Below, one piece after another: positions 1 to 6,297 of a DNA stretch of 14,819 nucleotides; position 1 is the first letter of the stretch; each line of letters begins with the position of its first letter. Both the position numbers and the translations under genes were made by a program. A model generated the notes under the pieces. It had not been told where the DNA came from, made no database searches, and was given only the letters and a program-made list of their open reading frames with translations. The DNA lies in contig DDKW01000003.1 of the NCBI GenBank assembly GCA_002339805.1, positions 1 through 14,819 of the forward strand, in the 5' to 3' direction. Source of the stretch: Dehalococcoidia bacterium UBA2588. Lineage in GTDB: Bacteria; Chloroflexota; Dehalococcoidia; Lucifugimonadales; UBA3495.

Positions 1-21
1 CAAATCCTGTCCTCTGCACCA
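1..21 (+). tRNA. 3' end of a tRNA, cut by the window start
   Basis: The first 21 bases fit the last part of a plus-strand tRNA. Bases 1-5 (CAAAT) match the end of a TTCAAAT T-loop. Bases 6-10 (CCTGT) would be the 3' strand of the T stem, 11-17 (CCTCTGC) the 3' strand of the acceptor stem, 18 (A) the discriminator, and 19-21 an encoded CCA. The prediction is a 5' acceptor strand GCAGAGG and a 5' T-stem strand ACAGG just outside the window. The anticodon is not visible, so the amino acid cannot be named. The convergent SPFH gene ends only 3 bases later, in keeping with the other tight junctions here. The call rests on a short match. Confidence 0.6.
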
Positions 22-24
22 CAA

Positions 25-942
25 TCAGTATATCGTTCCAGTATTAACTACTGGAGTGGTGTCTGTTTCAGAACAAAGGACAACTAATAGATTGCTGACC
101 ATAGTCGCTTTTTTGTCTTCATCAAGTTCAATTATCTTCTTTGTACTGAGTTGTTCTAATGCTTCTTCGACCATCCCCACTGCTCCTTTAACTATCTCGG
201 TTCTTGCTGCCACTACTGCACTAGCCTGTTGACGGCGTAGCATTGCTTGTGCTATTTCTTGAGAATAGGCCAGGTGACTGATTCGAGCTTCGAGTACTTC
301 TATTCCTGCCTGCTTAAGTCGATCTTCAACCGATGCTTGTAAAAGTTCTGCAATCTCTTCTTGATGACTCGAGAGAGAGATTCCCCCAATATCCTTGTCT
401 TCGATTATATCATATGGGTAAGCGGTTGCCATTGCACGGAGTGCTGCCTCACTCTGAATCTGCACATAATGATCGTAATGATCTACTTCGAAAAGTGCCT
501 CAGCGGCATCAAAAACTCTCCAAACTACTACTGCACCAATATCAATAGGATTCGCATTGACATCATTAACTTTCAATCTAGCAGATTCAAAGTTTCTTAT
601 ACGCATAGAAATCTTTTGTTTGTGATAAAAAGGATTAATGAAGAAATGAAACCCTTCTTTATTTACAGTTCCAGAATACTTACCAAAAAACTGTACAGTT
701 GCCGCTTCATTTGGTGCTATGATAATATAGCTATTCCAGTAAATTAACCAAAGTGGACCTGTAAATATTGTAATCAAAAATGCAAGTCCTCCCAGAGCAC
801 CGCCTACTCCTGTAAGTATCAATAATAGCAGGTTAACAAAACCAAGAACAATTATGTGAAGAAAGATTCCAACGAATCCATTTAATGTCTTTTTCTCAAA
901 GTCCTGCGTAATACTTTCTTTTCTCCTAACTATGTCGCTCAA
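25..942 (-). CDS. SPFH/band-7 domain membrane protein
   Basis: This is a 305-residue protein of the SPFH (stomatin/prohibitin/flotillin/HflK-C) superfamily, whose members are membrane-anchored scaffolds. A short cytoplasmic-looking N-terminus (1-20) is followed by a hydrophobic stretch at about 22-70 that probably crosses the membrane twice. The SPFH domain starts at about 72 (IIAPNEAATVQFFGKY) and runs to about 225. A helical part with the typical QEIAQAMLRRQQASAVVAAR segment (228-247) follows, then a short tail. The frame is open back to an ATG at 1065, but I chose the TTG at 942. It has GGTGA four bases before it, a TATA-like box at 983-992 would start transcription near 961, and the ATG at 1065 would overlap the divergent gene and lie upstream of that promoter. 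Its partner proteins and exact role cannot be read from the sequence. Confidence 0.85.
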   Translation of the reverse strand: MSDIVRRKESITQDFEKKTLNGFVGIFLHIIVLGFVNLLLLILTGVGGALGGLAFLITIFTGPLWLIYWNSYIIIAPNEAATVQFFGKYSGTVNKEGFHFFINPFYHKQKISMRIRNFESARLKVNDVNANPIDIGAVVVWRVFDAAEALFEVDHYDHYVQIQSEAALRAMATAYPYDIIEDKDIGGISLSSHQEEIAELLQASVEDRLKQAGIEVLEARISHLAYSQEIAQAMLRRQQASAVVAARTEIVKGAVGMVEEALEQLSTKKIIELDEDKKATMVSNLLVVLCSETDTTPVVNTGTIY

Positions 943-982
943 AATGTCACCTTCTACCTGAAAGATGTATGTTCGCACTAAA

Positions 983-992
983 TACTTATATC
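983..992 (-). promoter_or_regulatory. TATA-like box for the SPFH gene
   Basis: The minus strand reads GATATAAGTA. Its centre lies about 45 bases before the TTG start at 942, so transcription would begin near 961 and give a leader of about 18 bases carrying the GGTGA ribosome binding site at 947-951. This supports the short start. Promoters were judged by eye only. Confidence 0.5.
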
Positions 993-1028
993 GTACTAAG
1001 TAGAAAAAAGATGGATAAATAGTGTCAA

Positions 1029-1036
1029 TTTTATAT
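1029..1036 (+). promoter_or_regulatory. TATA-like box for the membrane protein gene at 1060
   Basis: TTTTATAT is centred about 27 bases before the ATG at 1060. No ribosome binding site lies between them. This is the layout of an archaeal promoter that yields a leaderless mRNA beginning at or near the start codon. With the minus-strand box at 983-992 it forms a divergent promoter pair. Confidence 0.5.
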
Positions 1037-1059
1037 CCCGTACCCTTAGTTGGCCCATT

Positions 1060-1650
1060 ATGCACATAGCAGGTAAAATCTTTCTTGTTCTTGGAACGTT
1101 GATAACATTAGTAGGAGTTGTAATGACAATTGGTGGAGGTTCATCACTCAATGATGTTGGAGACTGGGAGGTTGATGAAAAGAGTAGTTTCAGTGGAAAT
1201 GCAGGAACTACAGATTATTATTTTGAAGATAGGGATGAAATGATGATTATGGTTAGTGATGATGTTAGATGTGATGAATTTATCATAACTATGACAAATG
1301 AAACAGGAGAAAATCATATTACTGTCAATTGTGAAGATGATGGAGAAAAGCCAATTGGATGGGAAGATGATCCAGATGGGTGGTATCATATGGCTTCTAT
1401 TTCGGCTTGGTCGTATGAAAAAGGAGACTATACAATTGAGTCGAATGAAAACTATGAGCTCGTTGGATTGTGGGAAGTAATTGGAGATGAAATTGGAGAC
1501 GCAGCGGGAGGGTTCTTGGCAGCAGTTGGCGGAGTTGGTACAGCTTGTTGTGGAGTATTCTTCCTGATATTAGGAGGCGTATTTGCGTTAGTATTGAAAG
1601 AACCTAAGAAGACACAAATTACAGGAGCAGGTAGTTTTACCGTTGAATAA
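1060..1650 (+). CDS. Hypothetical two-helix membrane protein with acidic outer domain
   Basis: I do not recognise a named family. The 196-residue product has an N-terminal hydrophobic helix (about 4-25), a middle domain of about 125 residues rich in Asp and Glu, a second hydrophobic glycine-rich helix (about 148-179), and a short basic then polar tail. The likely topology is a soluble middle domain held on one face of the membrane, probably outside, by two anchors. The middle domain has two cysteines (71 and 91) that could form a disulfide, and several aromatic and acidic clusters such as WEDDPDGWYH (101-110). The start is supported by a TATA-like box 27 bases upstream and no leader. It diverges from the SPFH membrane protein gene, but a functional link is only a guess. 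Confidence 0.75.
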   Translation: MHIAGKIFLVLGTLITLVGVVMTIGGGSSLNDVGDWEVDEKSSFSGNAGTTDYYFEDRDEMMIMVSDDVRCDEFIITMTNETGENHITVNCEDDGEKPIGWEDDPDGWYHMASISAWSYEKGDYTIESNENYELVGLWEVIGDEIGDAAGGFLAAVGGVGTACCGVFFLILGGVFALVLKEPKKTQITGAGSFTVE

Positions 1651-1676
1651 TTACTTGCCATAGAACCGTTTAGTTC

Positions 1677-1693
1677 AACAAGATATTCTTGTT
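1677..1693. promoter_or_regulatory. 17-base inverted repeat before the M28 peptidase gene
   Basis: AACAAGA-TAT-TCTTGTT is a perfect 7-base inverted repeat around a 3-base centre. It lies in the 52-base gap between the stop at 1650 and the start codon at 1703, ending 9 bases before that ATG. No run of T follows, so a terminator is less likely. Its place suits a repressor operator or a small 5' hairpin near the ribosome binding site (GGAG, 1695-1698). Confidence 0.35.
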
Positions 1694-1702
1694 CGGAGTA
1701 AT

Positions 1703-3421
1703 ATGAAGCGTGGCGGCGTAGCTGGTTTACTCATACTTTTGATGTTATCAGCACCACTAACAGGATGTTTTGCTGGCTCTGAAAATTCTTTCGAAGAGGG
1801 TGATTTAAAAGTTGATATATCTATACTAGAAGGTGGTTTTTTCCAAAATGTGGAGTTGTCTGCCTCTAGTTCTATTTCCGTTTTCATCCCTTACTTAATT
1901 ATTGAGGAGAGTACAAATTATGTTCAAAATTCAACAATCGTTGATTTAGAAAAAGGTGATTCTCTAAGTCTATCGGTTTTGGCTCCTCCGAGAATTGAGA
2001 ATATGGTTTTCATAATTGGTGAGTTTGGTAGAGATTTTTGGCCAATTCGAGACCAAGGGGAGTCTTGGATGACTTGGGTAAATAGAGGAGGGAATTTGGG
2101 TAATTCAAATAACGGAATTGAAAGGATTTCTGCTTCCGAAAATAATACGTTCGACACTGTAAATCACAGTGCTGTAACAGGAGGTTCGGTAATTGTGAAA
2201 ATCATATCAATTGAAAGATCTATGTCCTTATCTAAAGATGAAGGAGGAGTTCATTCAACGGGGATTGTTGACGGTAGAAGTGTGTATGATAGATTATATG
2301 AGATGAGTGACCCCACTGATTCTTTTGATATTGTGGATGGCAAAGAAGGCTACTATGATAGGTGGGCCGGCCAAGGCAATCCAGCTTACGAAGATGCTGC
2401 TCAATACCTAATTAGTGAAATGTCAGGCTTTGGTTTAGAGGTAATAGGACATAGATATGAATTTACAGATATTACTGGATCACAGAATCCCGAAGCATAC
2501 AATATTTGCGCTTATAAATGGGGTACTGAAGTTCAAAATGAATGGTTAGTTTTTGGAGCTCATTTTGATGTTGCGCCTCCTGTAAATGGACTTCTTCTTG
2601 ACCCTCACATAATAGGCGAAAGAACCTACGGAACTAGAGTTGGAGCGTATGACAATACTGCCGGTACATCTATGGTGATGGAAACTGCAAAAGCATTAGT
2701 TAATTTTGAGAGTAGAAGAACAATGGTTTTCTGTCTCTGGTCAGGTGAAGAAGGTGGAAAAAGAGGATCTGACTACTGGACAGAGTACTATGTTGGAGAA
2801 GACAATCCAGATGTGACGATTACCAATTATATCAATTTAGATATGGCTGGAGTGAATTGGCCAGGTGGAGGAGGGGCACCTCATGGTGATCCAGATCCTG
2901 CAATAGATGAAGATGGATATCCTAAGGATGCTGAAGTTTGGCCCATGAGAGTTTATATCGGACCGGGGCCCAATCATGACCAACTAGATCAACCTGGAAT
3001 GGTCGGTCTTTCTAACTGGATTGGTTCTGATGCTTTAGGCTTGGAAGAACAAATGGGGACACTGATAGGGACAAATTATTCTGCAGATACATGGAAAACA
3101 AGTGTCTGGTTGGATATGGACAGACCCGAGATTATTGTATATGAAGATACGACAGCAAGAAGCGATCATGCTAGTTTTCAAGATAATCTAGATGTAGTTA
3201 CTATTGGTTTTGGAGGATTGGTCGATGGTTATTGGTGCTATCATCAAGTATGCGATACTTTGGATGAAATGGAAGCATGGATGGATACTACAGGTAAAAA
3301 CTATGGTGAGGAAAACACAGGTGTTGCTAATGTAGTCAATAGTCTTGATATGATTACTTGGTGGGCTCTAATGACTTTCTTCCATTGTGATGAGAAACCC
3401 ATTACGAATGCTTTACTCTAA
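1703..3421 (+). CDS. Secreted lipoprotein M28 family zinc metallopeptidase
   Basis: This 572-residue protein is predicted to be exported and lipid-anchored. A hydrophobic signal (about 6-20) ends in the lipobox LTGC with Cys22. Residues 30-185 form an extra N-terminal domain I do not recognise. The peptidase domain (about 195-560) carries the full set of M28 residues: H287 and D289 in GAHFDV, D317 in GAYDNTAG, E349-E350 in WSGEEGG, D380 in INLDMAG, and H489 in RSDHASF. By family rule these bind two zinc ions, with E349 as general base. The family contains aminopeptidases and carboxypeptidases, so exact specificity is unknown. A Gly/Pro/Asp-rich stretch (386-405) sits in a long segment between D380 and H489. 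GGAG four bases before the ATG supports the start. Likely role: extracellular peptide breakdown for uptake. Confidence 0.9.
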   Translation: MKRGGVAGLLILLMLSAPLTGCFAGSENSFEEGDLKVDISILEGGFFQNVELSASSSISVFIPYLIIEESTNYVQNSTIVDLEKGDSLSLSVLAPPRIENMVFIIGEFGRDFWPIRDQGESWMTWVNRGGNLGNSNNGIERISASENNTFDTVNHSAVTGGSVIVKIISIERSMSLSKDEGGVHSTGIVDGRSVYDRLYEMSDPTDSFDIVDGKEGYYDRWAGQGNPAYEDAAQYLISEMSGFGLEVIGHRYEFTDITGSQNPEAYNICAYKWGTEVQNEWLVFGAHFDVAPPVNGLLLDPHIIGERTYGTRVGAYDNTAGTSMVMETAKALVNFESRRTMVFCLWSGEEGGKRGSDYWTEYYVGEDNPDVTITNYINLDMAGVNWPGGGGAPHGDPDPAIDEDGYPKDAEVWPMRVYIGPGPNHDQLDQPGMVGLSNWIGSDALGLEEQMGTLIGTNYSADTWKTSVWLDMDRPEIIVYEDTTARSDHASFQDNLDVVTIGFGGLVDGYWCYHQVCDTLDEMEAWMDTTGKNYGEENTGVANVVNSLDMITWWALMTFFHCDEKPITNALL

Positions 3422-3441
3422 AATTGGAATGGAGATTGACT

Positions 3442-4200
3442 ATGTCTTCTGGAAAATATGGTAATATCAGTGGCGCAAAAGATTTGTCAGACTGGGGTAG
3501 ACCAATTGCTAGGTTTTTTGCGAATCTACTGAAGAATACCAAGATTAGCGTATTAATGGTTACTAATTTCCATCTATTATTATCGATCTTCTGTGCTTGG
3601 TTAATTTTACAAGAATACATCCTAGAAAGTTGTATTCTTCTTGTAATAAAAGGTGTTATCGACGCCGTAGATGGCGAATTAGCGAGAATAAGGGAAAGAC
3701 CATCGCATGTTGGAAGATATTGGGACACAATTGCAGATACACTTGGATTGATTCTGGTTACATATGCATTTGGTCAATATCTTGAATGGAGCGGTTTGTA
3801 TATTTCAGGGATTGTTATTGCTGTACTGTTTCAATATTCTCTATTCAATCATTTCTCTGTAAGGGCGAGAGGAATTAATTCTGGCGATAATACAAGTCGT
3901 ATTGATGAGCGAATCAGGCCCATTGCAAAACCTTGGGAAAAACAGATACATGTTGATTTTTTACATAAAATATATCTGATTTGTTTTTCTTGGCAAGATA
4001 GAATAATAGATATTATGACTGGAGAGGGGAGTGAGAAATTATATTTTGAATTGACTGTGTCCTCGATGCTTGGCTATGGCTTTCAATCCATTATTATTCT
4101 ATTCTTAGGGCTATCAATGAATATAAATTTATTAAATGATCTGATATTATATGTGAACGGTGCAATAATGATTATAGTTATATTAAAAAGTCGATTTTGA
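3442..4200 (+). CDS. CDP-alcohol phosphatidyltransferase family membrane enzyme
   Basis: This 252-residue integral membrane protein carries the complete family signature D-x2-D-G-x2-A-R-x8-G-x3-D-x3-D, with D74, D77, G78, A81, R82, G91, D95 and D99. Enzymes of this family move a phosphoryl-alcohol group from a CDP-activated lipid or alcohol to an acceptor alcohol, using a metal held by the aspartates. In archaea they make phospholipid head groups or soluble phosphodiesters. The acceptor here cannot be named. Hydrophobic segments lie at about 37-72, 100-136 and 207-248. A polar stretch at 141-172 (RARGINSGDNTSRIDE and on) separates them. The start is the ATG at 3442 because GGAG lies 7 bases before it. 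An in-frame TTG at 3424 is a weaker choice. The gene follows the M28 gene after 20 bases and is probably cotranscribed. Confidence 0.85.
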   Translation: MSSGKYGNISGAKDLSDWGRPIARFFANLLKNTKISVLMVTNFHLLLSIFCAWLILQEYILESCILLVIKGVIDAVDGELARIRERPSHVGRYWDTIADTLGLILVTYAFGQYLEWSGLYISGIVIAVLFQYSLFNHFSVRARGINSGDNTSRIDERIRPIAKPWEKQIHVDFLHKIYLICFSWQDRIIDIMTGEGSEKLYFELTVSSMLGYGFQSIIILFLGLSMNINLLNDLILYVNGAIMIIVILKSRF

Positions 4201-4240
4201 CTGATGACGGGTCAAACTTAAAGTCAGATATTCAAAATGG

Positions 4241-4312
4241 TTAATTGTACCGTAGCGACTCTTATGCTGATTTAGCATCTAGTTTACTATTCATCAGTTA
4301 CGGTACAAATAA
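4241..4312. repeat. 72-base inverted-repeat element with internal hairpin
   Basis: Arms 4241-4254 (TTAATTGTACCGTA) and 4299-4312 pair over 14 bases with one mismatch, and the inner 10 bases pair perfectly. The 44-base centre holds a second short stem, ATGCT (4264-4268) with AGCAT (4274-4278) around a 5-base loop. The alternative pair CTGAT (4267-4271) with ATCAG (4293-4297) also fits. It fills most of the 118-base gap between two convergent genes, the only long gap of that type in the window. It may be a two-way terminator, a structured RNA, a binding site, or a small miniature-transposon-like remnant. No clear target-site duplication is visible. No gene is seen in 4201-4318. Confidence 0.55.
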
Positions 4313-4318
4313 TTTCAA

Positions 4319-5176
4319 TTATCCTATCAAGTTACTAAGTGATGTTGCGTTGAACCAAACTAAACTAAAGCATATAATGAACCAGAAATAAAATACAAAA
4401 TCTGACCAATGTTTAATTTTCCTACCATCTAATGGGCCAAGTGGAATCATGTTGAATAATGCTAATCCGGCGTTAGAGACGCACCACCACCATAACATTC
4501 CCTTGCCATTTCCTGCATATGGAACAGTAAGTGTACCCGATGTTTCTAAACCAAGTAAAATTAGAATTATGCCGATTATCCACAGTATGATATTACTAAT
4601 CGGGCCGGCCAACGCAACTTTGCCAAACTGAGATTTTGTAGTGTTCCCATAAACCATAACTGCACCCGGTGCCATGAATATCCACCCTGTTAATGCCGCT
4701 AAAATTACCCCAAATCGTAATCCACTATCATAAGCTCTAAATTCTGCCCAACAGCCATAATTTCTGGCAGTAATTTTATGAGCGATTTCATGGAATAAAA
4801 AGGCGGGACAAATTACCAGACCTAGTATTATTCCTGATTTGATAAAATTAAAAGGGTCGGATAATGCGTTGAAAATCCCATTTGTAGCAAAAAATCCTAA
4901 TGCTACAGTAAAGGCTAACACAGCCTTAATTAGATGATCTTTTTCTAATTTTGAAAAATGCCAAATAGAACCAGTATGGATTCTTCTAGGTTGATTTTGA
5001 TCCTGTGAAAAAGATCTAAAAAAAGGTTGACCCGCAACTCCAGTGACCACTCTAACATGTGGTTTACGCCAATTACCATCGTCTCTAGCACGAGTATGGG
5101 TCTTAGAATTGCTACCAATTTTATCAAATGGGTCATCATCTAACCACCCTGCACGGGGGTCACGTTTTTCGGCCAT
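4319..5176 (-). CDS. M50 family site-2 protease-like intramembrane metalloprotease
   Basis: This is a 285-residue multi-spanning membrane protein. It has the zinc-binding HEIAH motif (H129, E130, H133) inside a membrane segment and the second conserved motif LDG (249-251, in NMIPLGPLDG). Both are diagnostic of M50 proteases, which cut substrates within the membrane. A polar N-terminal region of about 70 residues precedes IWHFSKLEKD and the first helix (about 83-105). Further hydrophobic stretches lie at 112-128, 156-176, 186-210, 227-246 and 259-275. The start is uncertain. I prefer ATG 5176, which has GGTTAT (close to GGTGAT) four bases before it, over ATG 5197, which has nothing similar. 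It lies downstream of the zinc-ribbon gene, 42 bases after that stop, so they may be cotranscribed. Its substrate is unknown. Confidence 0.87.
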   Translation of the reverse strand: MAEKRDPRAGWLDDDPFDKIGSNSKTHTRARDDGNWRKPHVRVVTGVAGQPFFRSFSQDQNQPRRIHTGSIWHFSKLEKDHLIKAVLAFTVALGFFATNGIFNALSDPFNFIKSGIILGLVICPAFLFHEIAHKITARNYGCWAEFRAYDSGLRFGVILAALTGWIFMAPGAVMVYGNTTKSQFGKVALAGPISNIILWIIGIILILLGLETSGTLTVPYAGNGKGMLWWWCVSNAGLALFNMIPLGPLDGRKIKHWSDFVFYFWFIICFSLVWFNATSLSNLIG

Positions 5177-5218
5177 TGTAATAACCCATAGATTCATCTT
5201 GTTTGAATGCTCGTAATT

Positions 5219-5734
5219 TCAATCTTCATCTAATAGTTCATTTACATCTTCTAGTAATTCTTCCCAATAGGACTCACTAGCCTCTGGATTTTTATCACTA
5301 ATTTTCGATAAAAGTTCTTCTATATCTTCAGAATTCAGTACTTGATTGCTTCTTTTTCTATTATTGGCTACATCACGAATGAGTGATTTTTGAGATTTAT
5401 TTCTTTGTAATTCAAATCTTTGACGAACTTCGTCGGCTGTTTTAGGCTGGGATTTTCCTTGATGTTTGTCTATCAATGATTTGTAATAAGACATAGTTTC
5501 TGAATGTACAGTATTTTCGATGAAATCACCGGGATTTGCAAGCATAGTAATAAATTCCCTTGAAAGTCTGTCTGCTTTGGAAATCGCGACTCCTGAAGAT
5601 ATTTTATCACGTACTTTCACATGCGATGAAATACAATCTCTACACCTCTGCGATCCTGCAATATCTGGAGCATCACAAGACAGGCAGCAAACGGAAAAAC
5701 CCATTTGTTCCATTGCTCGCCTTGGTAGTGACAT
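5219..5734 (-). CDS. Small zinc-ribbon-like hypothetical protein
   Basis: I do not recognise a named family. The 171-residue soluble protein has a probable zinc-binding site near its N-terminus with pattern C17-x2-C20-x10-C31-x2-C34 (CLSC and CRDC knuckles). The middle is rich in Lys, Arg and Gln and looks helical. The tail (about 135-171) is strongly acidic and helical, ending ELLDED. Such an N-terminal ribbon with a charged helical body suggests binding to nucleic acid or protein, but that is inference. ATG codons at residues 8 and 11 are possible later starts, and both keep the cysteines. No ribosome binding site is seen before 5734. It diverges from the Nudix gene and precedes the M50 protease gene on the same strand. 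Confidence 0.72.
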   Translation of the reverse strand: MSLPRRAMEQMGFSVCCLSCDAPDIAGSQRCRDCISSHVKVRDKISSGVAISKADRLSREFITMLANPGDFIENTVHSETMSYYKSLIDKHQGKSQPKTADEVRQRFELQRNKSQKSLIRDVANNRKRSNQVLNSEDIEELLSKISDKNPEASESYWEELLEDVNELLDED

Positions 5735-5783
5735 ATTGGCAAGGAAACATACTTTGGCAATGAATCCTACTAGTAATCGAGTA

Positions 5784-5792
5784 CTTTTTAAC
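5784..5792. promoter_or_regulatory. AT-rich promoter element between the zinc-ribbon and Nudix genes
   Basis: CTTTTTAAC is centred about 23 bases before the Nudix ATG at 5811 and fits a TATA-like box for a leaderless transcript. Read on the other strand (GTTAAAAAG) the same box would start transcription near 5762, about 28 bases before the zinc-ribbon ATG at 5734. One element could serve both directions, or only one of them may be real. Confidence 0.35.
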
Positions 5793-5810
5793 GTAAACAG
5801 TATTTGATAA

Positions 5811-6296
5811 ATGGAATATTACAGTAAAATGACTATGCGACCAGTTGAAACTGATTTGGGTGTTGCTGCATGTTTGATAAAAGAAAGTAAAATTCTTCTG
5901 GTAAAAGAAGCAAAGGGACCGCAGAAATATCTCTGGGGATTGCCTAAGGGATCTGTTGACAAAGGGGAATTGCCCCATTTTGCTGTGAGACGTGAATTGA
6001 AAGAAGAGTGCGGTATAGATGCTCAAGTGAAAGGTTTGGTTGGTTTGAGAGAATGTATAATTAAACAAACACCAGCAATTTTTCTGGCCTATTATGTAGA
6101 GACTGAAAATCCAATTGTAAATATAGATAATAATGAAATTATTGATTATGGTTGGTTTGAGTTAAATGAATTTCAAAGCCTTTCTTGGATTAGTGATGCT
6201 ATGAGACAGCTTGCAGAGAAAGCTGTAAGTAATTTTAATGGAAGTATGATTGATTATTCCGAAATAAAAGATAGAAGTTATTTCTTATATCTCTAA
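5811..6296 (+). CDS. Nudix hydrolase
   Basis: This 161-residue protein has a perfect Nudix box at 47-69: G47-x5-E53-x7-R61-E62-L63-x-E65-E66-x-G68-I69. The glutamates bind the metal that drives hydrolysis of a nucleoside diphosphate linked to another group. The preceding strand-loop segment (ACLIKESKILLVKEA, then WGLPKG) has the usual fold order, and the domain fills the protein with no extra domain except a polar C-terminal end. The overall look is of the diadenosine polyphosphate or general (d)NTP-cleaning type, but the substrate cannot be decided from sequence. The start has no ribosome binding site and sits 23 bases after a TATA-like box. Its stop is one base from the stop of the convergent S15 peptidase gene. 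Confidence 0.9.
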   Translation: MEYYSKMTMRPVETDLGVAACLIKESKILLVKEAKGPQKYLWGLPKGSVDKGELPHFAVRRELKEECGIDAQVKGLVGLRECIIKQTPAIFLAYYVETENPIVNIDNNEIIDYGWFELNEFQSLSWISDAMRQLAEKAVSNFNGSMIDYSEIKDRSYFLYL

Positions 6297-6297
6297 T

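Noticed and set aside
361..747. 128-codon plus-strand frame within the SPFH gene
   Set aside because: It is antisense to a conserved domain, with unlikely amino-acid make-up.
943..1065. N-terminal extension of the SPFH protein to the ATG at 1065
   Set aside because: It overlaps the divergent gene start, covers a likely promoter, and a TTG with a good ribosome binding site lies at 942.
3402..3728. 108-codon minus-strand frame opposite the CDP-alcohol phosphatidyltransferase
   Set aside because: It is antisense to the catalytic region of a real enzyme and has no own signals.
4241..4312. Calling the inverted repeat an insertion sequence
   Set aside because: It is only 72 bases, has no coding capacity and no clear target-site duplication, so only a neutral repeat call is supported.
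5673..6068. 131-codon minus-strand frame across the start of the Nudix gene
   Set aside because: It overlaps a Nudix gene with a perfect motif and the zinc-ribbon gene start; its composition looks like a shadow frame.
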